From Streptomyces toyocaensis (GTDB lineage Bacteria > Actinomycetota > Actinomycetes > Streptomycetales > Streptomycetaceae): DNA of 64,000 nt. Below are positions 52,809 through 61,347 of this stretch, in pieces (positions within the stretch are counted from its first letter, which is position 1; every line of letters starts with the position of its first letter). Made by a program: the position numbers and the translations under genes. The DNA is taken from NCBI RefSeq assembly GCF_000725125.1, contig NZ_JFCB01000002.1:62001-126000 (forward strand), written 5' to 3'. Below the pieces are notes generated by a model, which was given only the letters and a program-made list of their open reading frames with translations, was not told the origin of the DNA and searched no databases.

Positions 52809-53546
52809 ATGACGGATCTGGGTCTGCCCGACGACATCCTCGCCTGCCTCTTCGACCTCGACGGCGTCGTCACCAGGACGGCCGTCGTCCACGCGGCCGC
52901 CTGGAAGGAGACGTTCGACGCCTTTCTCCGTGAGCGGGACGGCGACGCCTTCCGCCCGTTCACCGACGCGGACTACGACGAGTACGTCGACGGCCTCCCG
53001 CGTGCCGACGGCGTACGCACCTTCCTCGCCTCCCGCGGCATCGCCCTGCCCGAGGGCGGACCCGGCGACCCGGCCGACGTCCGCACCGTGCACGGCCTGG
53101 GCAATCGCAAGAACGAACGGCTGCTGGCGAGGATCCGCACCGACGGCGTGGCGCCCTACGAGGGCACGCTGCGCTACCTCGCAGCGGTCCGTGCCCGGGG
53201 ACTGCGCACCGCGATCGTCTCCTCCAGCGCCAACTGCCGCGACGTGCTGCGGTCCATCGGCGCCGAGGACCTCTTCGACGTCCGGATCGACGGGGTGGTC
53301 GCCGCCGAGCGGGGCCTGCCGGGGAAGCCGAGGCCCGACACCTTCCTCGCCGCCGCCCACGACCTCGGCGTGGAACCGCCCCGCGCCGCCGTGTTCGAGG
53401 ACGCGCTCGCCGGCATGGACGCGGGCCGCGCCGGACACTTCGGATACGTCGTCGGCGTGGACCGGGTGGGCCAGGCCGACGCCCTGTACGCGCACGGCGC
53501 CGACCGGGTCGTGACGGACCTGGCCGAGCTCGGGGGCGATGCGTGA
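52809..53546 (+). CDS. HAD-IA hydrolase, beta-phosphoglucomutase-like
   Basis: A 245-residue HAD phosphatase/phosphomutase. Motif I is CLFDLDGVVTRTAVVHAAAWK (nucleophile Asp in DLDGV), motif II AIVSSSANC, motif III GKPRPDTFLAAA and motif IV VFEDALAGMDAG. The LGNRKNERL and cap region match beta-phosphoglucomutases, which often sit beside a GH65 maltose/trehalose phosphorylase. No GH65 gene is next to it here, so the pathway is unclear. Confidence 0.88.
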   Translation: MTDLGLPDDILACLFDLDGVVTRTAVVHAAAWKETFDAFLRERDGDAFRPFTDADYDEYVDGLPRADGVRTFLASRGIALPEGGPGDPADVRTVHGLGNRKNERLLARIRTDGVAPYEGTLRYLAAVRARGLRTAIVSSSANCRDVLRSIGAEDLFDVRIDGVVAAERGLPGKPRPDTFLAAAHDLGVEPPRAAVFEDALAGMDAGRAGHFGYVVGVDRVGQADALYAHGADRVVTDLAELGGDA

Positions 53547-53725
53547 GCAGGCGGGGGCTCCCGGGCCGGATGCGACGGTTGGCTGTATATCACCCTGCGT
53601 GCCCGTTCCGCGCGGGTTAGGTTGTCCGTGATCTTCGGACGCCCGGTCTCCGCCGTCCCGGCCCCCCCGGGTGCCACGGCCCGTGGAACCCGGCACCCGT
53701 GACGCGCGAGAACGAAGGACGGACG

Positions 53726-55222
53726 ATGACCGACGGCGCCGGTGCCCTGCTGGCCGCGACACGACGACGCGAGCAGCGGTCAGGTCCGGTCGCCTCCCGT
53801 CACCCGTACGACCCCAGGCCGTCCGCGGTGCTCGCCGCCGTCTTCACCCTCACCCAACTCGCCCTCGTGAGGCCCGTGCTTGGCCTCGGCTGGGACGAGA
53901 TCGTCTACACCAGCCAGGTCACCTCCCACCATCCGGCCGCCTTCTTCAGCGCTCCGCGTTCCCGGGGCGTCTCCCTGCTGGTGGCGCCCGTCGCGTCCTG
54001 GTCCGAGTCCACCGTCCTGCTGCGCGTCCATCTCGCCGTCCTCTCCGGCCTCGCCCTCCACCTGGGCCTGCGCGCCTGGCGCGGCCTGTTCCCGACCCGG
54101 GTCCTGGTCACCGCCGGAGCCTTCTTCGCCTTCCTGTGGGTGACCCTCTTCTACGGTCCCCAGGCCATGCCCAACTACTGGGTCGCCGTCGGCGCGCTGT
54201 TCGCCGTCGGCGGTTTCCTGCGCCACCGCGCGGACCCCTCGTCGCGCGGCGCGCTGTGGACCGTCGTGGGCGGGGCGGCGCTCATGGCCTGGATGCGGCC
54301 CACCGACGCCGTCTGGGTGGCCCTCCCGCTCCTCGCCCACGCCCTCGCGGGCCGGCACAGACGGTCACTGCTCGCCCTCACCGGGGGCCTCGCGGCGGGT
54401 GGGGTCCCGTGGGTGGTCGAGGCGTACACCGCCTTCGGGGGCCTCGGGGAGCGGCTGGCCGAGGCGTCCCGCATCCAGGGCGGCCTCGGCTGGCACATCG
54501 CCCTCGACGACCAGCTGCGCAGCCTGGGCGGGCGCGCTTTGTGCCGCCCGTGCACCGGGTCGATGCCCCACCCCGTGATCACCCTCTGGTGGTTCGTCCT
54601 GCCCCTGCTCGCCGTCCTCGGCCTGGCCGTCGCCGTGCGGGCCCGCCGCACCGAGCGCACCCTGACCCCGCTGGCCTGCGCCGTCACCGCCGCGGTCCCG
54701 TACCTGTTCATGATCGAGTACGCGGCACCCCGCTTCCTCCAGCCCGCCTACGCCCTGCTCGCGATCCCGGTGGCCGACGCGCTGTGGCACCTGGTCACGG
54801 CACCGCGCGGAGCATGGCTGCGGGCCGCCAGGGCCCTGGTCGCGCTCGCGGTGGCGGGCCACCTCACCGTGCAGCTGACCGTCCTCGTGCACACCGTGGA
54901 CCGCAACCTCGACAGCCGCCGCGACTGGGCCCGCACGGCGGACGCACTGCACCGGCTCGGCGTCCGCCCGCCCTGTCTGATCACCGGCCACGAGGCCATC
55001 CCCATCGGCTACTACGCGGGCTGCTCCTCCGGGGCGACCTCCGGCAACAACGAGAACACCACAGTCGCGGCGATCCTGCGCACGGCCGCACGTGTGCCGG
55101 TCGCCGCGCTCACCGGCCCCGGCGGCACCGCGCCCGGCTACTCCCGGTCCTGGCCCGCCCACCGGATCGGTGACCTCGAGGTCCGCGTCGCCCCACCACC
55201 CGGGCGGGACGCGCCGGGCTGA
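53726..55222 (+). CDS. Multi-span membrane protein, GT-C glycosyltransferase-like
   Basis: A 498-residue integral membrane protein with about nine to eleven helices. The first outer loop has GLGWDEIVYTSQV (acidic pair, GT-C style), later MAWMRPTDAVWVALP and FMIEYAAPRFLQPAYALL. The C-terminal soluble part (LITGHEAIPIGYYAGC) contains two Cys. It is likely a polyprenyl-sugar-dependent transferase of unknown acceptor. ATG 53726 follows AAGGACGG; an upstream start at 53699 is less likely. Confidence 0.7.
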   Translation: MTDGAGALLAATRRREQRSGPVASRHPYDPRPSAVLAAVFTLTQLALVRPVLGLGWDEIVYTSQVTSHHPAAFFSAPRSRGVSLLVAPVASWSESTVLLRVHLAVLSGLALHLGLRAWRGLFPTRVLVTAGAFFAFLWVTLFYGPQAMPNYWVAVGALFAVGGFLRHRADPSSRGALWTVVGGAALMAWMRPTDAVWVALPLLAHALAGRHRRSLLALTGGLAAGGVPWVVEAYTAFGGLGERLAEASRIQGGLGWHIALDDQLRSLGGRALCRPCTGSMPHPVITLWWFVLPLLAVLGLAVAVRARRTERTLTPLACAVTAAVPYLFMIEYAAPRFLQPAYALLAIPVADALWHLVTAPRGAWLRAARALVALAVAGHLTVQLTVLVHTVDRNLDSRRDWARTADALHRLGVRPPCLITGHEAIPIGYYAGCSSGATSGNNENTTVAAILRTAARVPVAALTGPGGTAPGYSRSWPAHRIGDLEVRVAPPPGRDAPG

Positions 55223-55234
55223 CGGTGGCTCCCC

Positions 55235-55251
55235 GAGCCGGAGTCCGGCTC
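55235..55251 (+). terminator. Short palindromic hairpin after membrane protein gene
   Basis: GAGCCGGA and TCCGGCTC flank a single G, 13 bases past the stop codon. The stem is about 7 bp with a 3-base loop, so termination is only probable. Confidence 0.4.
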
Positions 55252-55414
55252 CTTGTCCGGCCGTCGTCGAGCGGTGACGGTTCCGGCCGGCCCGCACGCG
55301 GCCCTGAGGCCGTGCCCCTGTCGTCCGGGGGCGGGATTAGAGATCGCGTGACGGGAAACGCGGACCGGACACCACAGAGGACATGAGCCGACGCAGCGCG
55401 ACAGGGAGGACGCC

Positions 55415-55903
55415 ATGGGCTCCGAACCGATGGCCGACGACGCCTACCAGCCCACCGGGAGCAACGAGGAGCAGGAGGACGCCGCGCCGCTCGACATGCA
55501 GGACGCCCTCGACGAACGGACCTACGACGACACCCTCGACGAGGGCTACTCGCCCCCGGAGAAGCCGCTCGGCGTCACCAAGCACGGCACCACGGCCGCC
55601 GAGCAGCACGACGGGGAGACGCTCGACGAGCGGCTGGCCCAGGAGGTGCCCGAGGAGCCCGCGCCCGCGGGGGACGAGGTGGGCGACCTGCCCGGCGGCG
55701 AGGGCGAGCCGGTCGACCCGGAGGCGGGCGGTGCCCGTGCCGGACGCCTGGTCGCCCCCGACGAGGGCGCCCACGCGGACACCACCAAGGAGAGCGTCGC
55801 CGACGACGTGGGCATCGACGGTGGGGCCGCCGGCGCGGAGGAGGCCGCGATGCACGTCGTCGAGGACGAGACGGCGCTCCCGGAGGAGCGGGACAGAACC
55901 TGA
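55415..55903 (+). CDS. DUF5709-family protein
   Basis: A 162-residue, very acidic and hydrophilic protein with the DUF5709 hallmark (DMQDALDERTYDDTLDEGYSP split by Pro, then GETLDERLAQEVPE). ATG 55415 follows GGGAGG. No membrane segment or catalytic motif is present; it is likely disordered. Function is unknown; such proteins are widespread in Streptomyces. Confidence 0.85.
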   Translation: MGSEPMADDAYQPTGSNEEQEDAAPLDMQDALDERTYDDTLDEGYSPPEKPLGVTKHGTTAAEQHDGETLDERLAQEVPEEPAPAGDEVGDLPGGEGEPVDPEAGGARAGRLVAPDEGAHADTTKESVADDVGIDGGAAGAEEAAMHVVEDETALPEERDRT

Positions 55904-55918
55904 CCCGGCGCGCGGCAT

Positions 55919-55959
55919 ACGGCGCCGCCGGTCCGCTCGCGCGGCACCGGCGGCGCCGT
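55919..55959. terminator. Bidirectional terminator
   Basis: A perfect 14-bp stem (55919-55932 with 55946-55959) with a self-pairing 13-base loop lies between the convergent DUF5709 and 68-residue protein genes. Confidence 0.85.
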
Positions 55960-55985
55960 CCTGCCGGGAGCAGGGAACAGGGCAG

Positions 55986-56192
55986 TCAGGGCAGGATCTT
56001 GTCCAGGGCGGCGGGCCCCTCCTCGGCCAGCTTCCGCCTGGCCCACTCGAGGTTCTGCGGGGTGATGTCCTTGCCGGAGGCAAGGACCAGGTCCTCCGGC
56101 GACACATCGGTGCCGGTGCGGGCGTGGAGCAGGCTGTCCGGGGTGGCACGGTCCTCGGGCTGCCGGGACGCGTCGGGCTGGGACGTCGACAT
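55986..56192 (-). CDS. Small conserved protein of unknown function
   Basis: A 68-residue soluble protein from ATG 56192, with GAGGAG about eight bases upstream. The first 25 residues are polar. The rest is a compact helical part (DVSPEDLVLASGKDITPQ, then LEWARRKLAEEGPAALDKI). It is convergent with the DUF5709 gene over a shared terminator. I know no function. Confidence 0.7.
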   Translation of the reverse strand: MSTSQPDASRQPEDRATPDSLLHARTGTDVSPEDLVLASGKDITPQNLEWARRKLAEEGPAALDKILP

Positions 56193-56564
56193 CTTCTGGC
56201 TCCTCGGGTCCGGATCGCTGTTGCGGCCCCGGTGCTGTCATCGGGTCCGATACTCACCATTCAACGCGGGAGCCCGCCGTGCATCCGGAACGCTCGCGGC
56301 GCCGCGGTGAAGGGCCGCCTCCTGGATGCCGGGGTACCTTCCCGCGCCCGGGGGAAACCTGCCCCGCGGCTCACTGGAACGGTGTGAGGGCCGGCCGCGG
56401 GCAACCTCCGCCGGACAGGCCGATCGCGTAGTCGGCGAAGCCCTCGGGGCCGTTGTCCGAGGCGGGCCTTCGAGGGGCACTCGAGCCGGCCGGGCCGCGG
56501 TGGCCGCGGCCCGTGCCCGGGGCCGCTCCGGTGCGCAGCCGGTGGGGACGCCGGTGAGGGCCGT
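56193..56564. other. Intergenic region without a supported gene
   Basis: This stretch lies upstream of one minus-strand gene and downstream of another. Open frames exist on both strands but none has a start site and sustained codon bias. A short minus-strand stretch near 56410-56480 reads DNGPEGFADYAIGLSGG and could be a fragment of an old gene. Confidence 0.4.
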
Positions 56565-57455
56565 TCAGCGCGTCCCGCCGTGCAGCAGCGTCTCGGCCGT
56601 GGCCAGGACCCGCGTGACGCGGAGGGCGAACGCCGCGTCACAGGAGTGCGGGGTGCCGGTGCCCGCCGCGGTCAGGAGGGCGTCCAGGGCGCGGATGAGG
56701 GCGGGGACGGCTCCCTCCGAGGCCTGCGGCAGGCATGTGACCCCCGCCTCACCGCGCAGTTCGACCATGGAGCCGGCCGCGGCGGGCGGGGCGGTCAGGC
56801 TCAGGGTGACACTGCTCGACGCGCCACCGACGTGGTCGAGGACGAGATGGACGGTGTCGCCGGGGCCGTACGCCACCGCCGCCACCCGCCGCGCTTCACC
56901 GAGCAGCGGGAGCAGCACGGACAGGGCGTGCGGACCGACGTCCCACAGGGCACCCTTCTCGCGTCGCCAGGGTGAGGAGGCGAAGGGATTGTCCGCGGCG
57001 GTGAACACTGCTCCGAGCCAGTGGGCCCGTCCGGTGAACCAGCCGCCCACCCGGGCCTGTTCGCCGATCCAGGCCTCCGGCCCGGACTGGAAACGCGTGG
57101 TGAAGAAGACCACCGAGGCGACTCCGGCCGCGTCGGCCGCGTCGACCACCGCCTGCCCCTGGGCGACCGTCGGTGCGAGCGGTTTGTCGAGCAGCAGATG
57201 GCATCCCGCTCGCGCCGCGCGCACGGCCAGCTCCGCCTGCACGGCGGGCGGCAGTGCGACGGCGACCGCGTCCACGGCGGCGAGCAGCGCGTCGATGTCG
57301 GCGTAGGCCCGTGTTCCGTGCAGATCGGCCAGATCCCTGGCGGCGTCCGGCCGGCGGCCCCACACACCGGCGAAGTCCAGGTCCCGGTGCCCGCTCAGCG
57401 CGGGGGCGTGGGCCACCCGCGCCCAGGGGCCGGTGCCGAGCAGTCCGATCCGCAT
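56565..57455 (-). CDS. Gfo/Idh/MocA-family oxidoreductase
   Basis: A 296-residue NAD(P)-dependent oxidoreductase. The Rossmann start is IGLLGTGPWARVAHAPALSG, with DAVAVALPPAVQAELAVRA and HLLLDKPLAPTVAQGQAVVD (the family E/D-K-P motif) following; VDAADAAGVASVVFFTTRF leads to the C-terminal substrate domain. It probably acts on a sugar or cyclitol. No catabolic neighbours are present, so the substrate is not predicted. Confidence 0.9.
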   Translation of the reverse strand: MRIGLLGTGPWARVAHAPALSGHRDLDFAGVWGRRPDAARDLADLHGTRAYADIDALLAAVDAVAVALPPAVQAELAVRAARAGCHLLLDKPLAPTVAQGQAVVDAADAAGVASVVFFTTRFQSGPEAWIGEQARVGGWFTGRAHWLGAVFTAADNPFASSPWRREKGALWDVGPHALSVLLPLLGEARRVAAVAYGPGDTVHLVLDHVGGASSSVTLSLTAPPAAAGSMVELRGEAGVTCLPQASEGAVPALIRALDALLTAAGTGTPHSCDAAFALRVTRVLATAETLLHGGTR

Positions 57456-57767
57456 GCCGCCGCCTCTCCGTGGGCCGGCGTCCGCCGGACCGTGTCACCG
57501 TGGCGCTCCGCCGACGCCTTCCGGGAGACGATGATCCGCGTCGGAACGGCATGTCAACAGCCCGAGCCGTCGGCGGCAGGTCCCCGTGACCGCGCGGCGC
57601 CGAGCACCGAACGCTGCGGCGCCGTCCCGGGGTGGGCCCCTGATTCAGCGGCCCACCCGCTGAATGCGTTCGCGTTCTCCTCTTGGATTTCCGCCCGTCC
57701 CGCGGTCAGGCCGGTACGCGCGCTTTCCCCCTTCGTCGCGACGTCAGCCGGAAGAGGTCCCGCCCCC
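57456..57767. other. Intergenic region with an inverted repeat
   Basis: No intact gene was found. ATTCAGCGG-CCCAC-CCGCTGAAT (57643-57665) is a perfect 9-bp inverted repeat, overlapping a second one (GGTGGGC with GCCCACC). It could be an operator or an old terminator. A lower-GC stretch (57660-57735) may hold the promoter of the next frame. Confidence 0.45.
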
Positions 57768-57971
57768 ATGCACACCCGCCCTGTCGGTGAGGCGGAGGCC
57801 GGCGCCGCCGGCCTGGGCGCCGTGCCCATGTCGACCGATGGCGGCCCGGACGAGGCCCGTTCCCCGATCATCGTGATGGCGGACGGCCGCATCCAGGAGA
57901 TCGGCACGCACGAGGAACTGCTGCGCCGTGGCGGGGCGTACGCGGCGCTGCACCGCGGTCGGGTGGCCTGA
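57768..57971 (+). pseudogene. C-terminal remnant of an ABC exporter ATPase
   Basis: A 67-codon frame starts at ATG 57768 behind GGAAGAGG. Its first half (TRPVGEAEAGAAGLGAVPMS) is unrelated low-complexity sequence. From about 57861 it reads IIVMADGRIQEIGTHEELLR and GGAYAALHRGRVA, the last 35 residues of an ABC exporter nucleotide-binding domain. The rest of that transporter is absent. The fragment may still be expressed because it has a start site, but it cannot hydrolyse ATP. Confidence 0.6.
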
Positions 57972-58084
57972 CGGGCCGGCCGGGGTGCGACGGTTTTCGG
58001 TCAATTGCGGCCACTTGAACACATGGGGGGGCGTGCTTCCGTCCGGTCCGGGCATACGCAGCGATGACCAGAGAGGGGTGCTTC

Positions 58085-58342
58085 GTGCTCGTACCGGATC
58101 CGAAGGTCGTCAGGCGGCTCCTGACGCAGTACGCGACGCTGCAGATCGCCCAGGCGGAGAGGCATTCGCCGGTGGCGGCGCGCGAACTGGAGGACGTCAG
58201 CTACACGCTCTGCGTGATGATGGGGACGTCCGCCGTCCACGACGCCATAGCGCGGGCGGACGCCCTGCTCGGCCTGACCCCGCCCGCGCCCGGACGCGCC
58301 GCGGAGGCCGACGGCGAGAACGACCTGTCCCTGGCCGTCTGA
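58085..58342 (+). CDS. DUF5133-family protein
   Basis: An 85-residue soluble protein. GTG 58085 gives the family opening LVPDPKVVRRLLTQYATLQI, with GAGAGGGG upstream; a start at 58064 adds seven residues. The middle (ARELEDVSYTLCVMMGT) and ADALLG segment match DUF5133, common and of unknown function in Streptomyces. Confidence 0.85.
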   Translation: MLVPDPKVVRRLLTQYATLQIAQAERHSPVAARELEDVSYTLCVMMGTSAVHDAIARADALLGLTPPAPGRAAEADGENDLSLAV

Positions 58343-58347
58343 CCACT

Positions 58348-58363
58348 GGAGCGCTTCCGCTCC
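58348..58363. terminator. Hairpin between convergent genes
   Basis: GGAGCG-CTTC-CGCTCC lies between the DUF5133 stop and the stop of the convergent GlxA-type gene and may stop both transcripts. Confidence 0.6.
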
Positions 58364-58372
58364 CGCGCGACG

Positions 58373-59344
58373 CTACGAGCCGTCCGCGGGGGCGGGACGC
58401 CGCCCGGTGAACGACGAGCGGTAGGCGTGCGGCGTGGTGCCCACCACCTTGCGGAACCGTTCGCGGAACGCCGTGGGCGATCCGAATCCGGCCTGCCGTC
58501 CGATCCGTTCGACCGTGTGGTCGCTGTTCTCCAGCAGGTACTGGGCGCGCCGCACCCGGGCCCGCAGCAGCCACTGCAGCGGTGTGGTGCCCGTCTGCTC
58601 GCGGAACCGGCGGCTGAAGGTGCGCTCGCTCATGCCGGCGCGTGCCGCCATCGCGCCGAGCGTGACCTCGTGCGCCAGGTTGTCCTCGATCCACTCCAGC
58701 AGCGGCTCCAGATGCGACCCGCGGGGCACGGGCGGGTGCTCGTGCACGATGAACTGGGCCTGGCCGCCTTCCCTCTCCAGGGGCATCACCGACATCCGGG
58801 CCGCGTTCGCCGCCACGGCCGAGCCGAGGTCCCGGCGGATCATGTGCAGGCACATGTCCAGCGCGGCGGCGGCGCCGGCCGAGGTGAGGATGCGGCCGTT
58901 GTCGACGTAGAGCACGTCCGGCTCGACGTCGACCAGCGGATAGGCGCGCGCGAGCCGGTCGGCGGCCACCCAGTGCGTGGTGGCCCGCAGGCCGTCGAGC
59001 AGCCCGGCCTCCGCCAGCACGAAGACACCCACGCACACCGAGGCGATCCGGGCACCCGCCGCGGCCGCCTGCCGCAGCGCGGCGAGCACCGCGGGGGAGG
59101 GCGGCGGGGCTCCCTCGGCGCGGCCCGGGACGACGACCGTGTCCGCGTCCGCCAGCGCCTGGAGTCCACGCTCGACGCGCAGGGTGAAACCGCCGTCCGC
59201 GGCCACCTCCGGCCGCTCGGCGCACAGCCGGACCCGGTAGGCGGGCCGGCCGTCGGGCAGCCGCGCGCAGTCGAAGACCTGCAGGGGCGCCGCCATGTCG
59301 AACGGCACCACCCCGTCGAGAACCAGGATCGTCACGGAGTGCAT
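58373..59344 (-). CDS. GlxA-family regulator: DJ-1/PfpI domain plus AraC helix-turn-helix
   Basis: A 323-residue regulator. The N-terminal DJ-1/PfpI-like domain (about 1-185) opens VTILVLDGVVPFDMAAPLQV, with ASVCVGVFVLAEAGLLDG at the nucleophile elbow; Cys is present. The C-terminal AraC domain (about 220-318) has two helix-turn-helix units (TLGAMAARAGMSERTFSRRF and VERIGRQAGFGSPTAFRERF). It is an activator-type regulator of the GlxA group; targets are unknown. ATG 59344 has TGAGG nine bases upstream; GTG 59353 is an alternative. Confidence 0.92.
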   Translation of the reverse strand: MHSVTILVLDGVVPFDMAAPLQVFDCARLPDGRPAYRVRLCAERPEVAADGGFTLRVERGLQALADADTVVVPGRAEGAPPPSPAVLAALRQAAAAGARIASVCVGVFVLAEAGLLDGLRATTHWVAADRLARAYPLVDVEPDVLYVDNGRILTSAGAAAALDMCLHMIRRDLGSAVAANAARMSVMPLEREGGQAQFIVHEHPPVPRGSHLEPLLEWIEDNLAHEVTLGAMAARAGMSERTFSRRFREQTGTTPLQWLLRARVRRAQYLLENSDHTVERIGRQAGFGSPTAFRERFRKVVGTTPHAYRSSFTGRRPAPADGS

Positions 59345-59532
59345 GGCGGCCACCTCAGGCGGATTCCCGCCACGCCCCTGATCGGGGACATCGGGGCCGC
59401 GGTGCGCAGAGGTTCCGTCAGGAGCTGTTGGCGGGAATCCGTTGAATCCTGTCGTTCCAGCCAGTGGGTGATCATCCGAAGGGCCCCTGACGTGAGCCCG
59501 GCACCGCTGATCACACCAAGGAAAGAGTTCCG

Positions 59533-60006
59533 GTGACCAAGCTCCTGCTGTCCCTCCATGTCCTGGCCGCCATCGTCGCCGTCGGTCCCGTGACCGTCGC
59601 GGCCAGCATGTTCCCGCCGGCCGTACGCCGCGCCGCCCCTGCGGAGGCCGACGGACCCGCCCCGAAGGCGGTCACCGCCGTCACCCTGCTCCACCGCATC
59701 TGCAGGGTCTACGCCCGCCTGGGGGTGCTCGTGCCCGCCCTCGGCCTCGCCACCGCCCTCGCGATGGGGGTGCTGGGCGACGGCTGGCTCATCGCCTCGA
59801 TCACCCTGACCGCGGTGGCGGCCGGGGTCCTCCTCGCCTTCGTGCTGCCCCGACAGGACGAACTCGTCGGCCGGCTGGCCGCCCACCAGCCGGCCGACCC
59901 GCAGGACACCGTCCGACTCGCGGTGTTCACAGGGGTGTTCAACCTGCTCTGGGCGACTGTCACCGTGCTGATGATCGTCCGTCCCGGCTCGACGACGGGC
60001 GCCTGA
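59533..60006 (+). CDS. DUF2269-type integral membrane protein
   Basis: A 157-residue protein with four hydrophobic helices (LLLSLHVLAAIVAVGPVTVA; LGVLVPALGLATALAMGVL; WLIASITLTAVAAGVLLAF; FTGVFNLLWATVTVLMIV). The first helix, with its conserved His, matches DUF2269 membrane proteins. GTG 59533 has AAGGAAAG upstream. Function is unknown. It is divergent from the GlxA-type gene, which may regulate it. Confidence 0.75.
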   Translation: MTKLLLSLHVLAAIVAVGPVTVAASMFPPAVRRAAPAEADGPAPKAVTAVTLLHRICRVYARLGVLVPALGLATALAMGVLGDGWLIASITLTAVAAGVLLAFVLPRQDELVGRLAAHQPADPQDTVRLAVFTGVFNLLWATVTVLMIVRPGSTTGA

Positions 60007-60110
60007 CCGACCGCCGTACGGGGGAAGTCCCACCGCGCGCCGGACGGGCGCCTACACTCGGCAGTCGCGTCCCCGCACCGGGGCCGCCGAGCAGAAAGGC
60101 GCGTTGACGG

Positions 60111-60326
60111 GTGTTCCAGGATTCCCCCATCTACGACCGACTCATCGCGGAGTGCGGCGATGTGCCGGCACAGGTCCGCCGCGAGGCCGAACGCGTGAGC
60201 AGGGAACTGGAGCTGGTCATGCGGCCCCTGCAGTCCCCCGGCTACGGCCCCGGCCTCGACCGGCCGCAGTCCCCCGGCAACGGCTGGCAGCGCGCCGCCA
60301 TGCTGCCCGGACCGCGGCCCCACTGA
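60111..60326 (+). CDS. Small protein of unknown function
   Basis: A 71-residue protein from GTG 60111. The first half is helical (DSPIYDRLIAECGDVPAQVR, then AERVSRELELVM) and the tail is Pro/Gly-rich. It has good codon bias but a weak ribosome binding site. It is convergent with the graspetide genes. I recognise no family. Confidence 0.6.
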   Translation: MFQDSPIYDRLIAECGDVPAQVRREAERVSRELELVMRPLQSPGYGPGLDRPQSPGNGWQRAAMLPGPRPH

Positions 60327-60331
60327 CCCCC

Positions 60332-60356
60332 GTGCGGTGACGGCCGCTCACCGCAC
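60332..60356. terminator. Bidirectional terminator before graspetide operon end
   Basis: A perfect 9-bp stem GTGCGGTGA/TCACCGCAC with a 7-base loop overlaps the stop codon of the minus-strand TgmB gene and follows the plus-strand small gene by six bases. Confidence 0.75.
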
Positions 60357-61331
60357 CGTGGAACTCGCCCCGTTGAGTTCCACGGGGTCGTCGGGAATGG
60401 GACGGGACAGCCACTCGGCGATGGTCCGCGCGATCGGCTGTTCCGTCTCCACCTCCACGAATCCGAACTGACCCGACTGATTGCACTCCAGGAACCACCA
60501 GGTCCCGTCGGCGTCCTCGGCGAAGTCGAAAGCCCCATAAGCCAGTTCGGCCCGGCGCAGGTACGCGCGAACGGCGTCGGTGGTGCGCGCCGGGACCTCG
60601 ACCGGCTCCCAGGGCGACCCGGGTGCGGCGAAACGCACGTCCACCTCCTCCGGATCCCCGTCCGGCGCCGTCGCCTTGCGCGCCGCCAGCAACCGCTCGC
60701 CCACCACGGTCAGCCGGATGTCGGCCCGCTTGGCGATCCGCCGCTGAAGCAGCGTCGGCCCGAACGCGACCGCCGAGAAGTCCGTGTCCGGCGCCACCCG
60801 GCTGGTCGGAACGGCCCGCGGGGGATCCTGCGGGTGCGCCCCCGACACCGGCTTGACCACCAGATCCGGGAAGCGCTCCGCGAACTCCCTGGCCGCGCGC
60901 GGGAAAGTGGTGATCACCGTGGCCGGCACGGGCAGGCCACAGCGCTGGGCCAGACGCAGTTGCCACGGCTTGTGGCGGGCCCGGCGGGCCGCGTCCGGAT
61001 GGTTCATCCAGCGCGCGTCACAGCCGCGCAGCAGCCCGTAGAGCGCCTGCGAGGCCTCCTCGGTCAGCCATGCGGACGGCTGCGGCGCGCGTCCGGCCGG
61101 GGTGCCGGGCCGGCGCACCCACACGGACCTGAGTCCGCCGATGCTCACCAGCCGCCCCCCGACGGACAGATGGCCGCGGAAGCGGCCGTGGACGAACTCG
61201 CCGGACAGCGAGACGCCACCGGTCAGGTCGGCGGGGTCGAGACGCACCACCGGCACTCCGGAGCCGTTGAGATGCACGACCACCATGTCGGCGGTCACAT
61301 CCTCCTCACAAGTGAGGATCAGCACGGTCAT
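60348..61331 (-). CDS. tgmB: ATP-grasp ribosomal peptide maturase (graspetide ligase)
   Basis: A 327-residue ATP-grasp ligase of the TgmB/MvdD type. It opens VLILTCEEDVTADMVVVHLN and continues PVVRLDPADL; the ATP-binding Lys is in FPDLVVKPVSGAHPQ; LLQRRIAKRADIRLTVVG contributes the R-x-D-x-R substrate/ATP site; and the metal site is WWFLECNQSGQFGFVE (E-x-N). TgmB forms ester or amide crosslinks between Ser/Thr/Lys and Asp/Glu side chains of its precursor. It lies 16 bases after the TgmA gene and is almost certainly co-transcribed. No cognate methyltransferase is adjacent. Confidence 0.93.
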   Translation of the reverse strand: MTVLILTCEEDVTADMVVVHLNGSGVPVVRLDPADLTGGVSLSGEFVHGRFRGHLSVGGRLVSIGGLRSVWVRRPGTPAGRAPQPSAWLTEEASQALYGLLRGCDARWMNHPDAARRARHKPWQLRLAQRCGLPVPATVITTFPRAAREFAERFPDLVVKPVSGAHPQDPPRAVPTSRVAPDTDFSAVAFGPTLLQRRIAKRADIRLTVVGERLLAARKATAPDGDPEEVDVRFAAPGSPWEPVEVPARTTDAVRAYLRRAELAYGAFDFAEDADGTWWFLECNQSGQFGFVEVETEQPIARTIAEWLSRPIPDDPVELNGASSTVR

Positions 61332-61347
61332 CGTCTACGGTCCGCGT

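Noticed and set aside
52809..53546. Trehalose/maltose phosphorylase pathway from the beta-phosphoglucomutase-like gene
   Set aside because: No GH65 phosphorylase or sugar transporter is next to it in this window.
56410..56480. Minus-strand peptide DNGPEGFADYAIGLSGG as part of a gene
   Set aside because: Only a short stretch looks coding, without a start, neighbouring domain or known family; mentioned as a possible fragment only.
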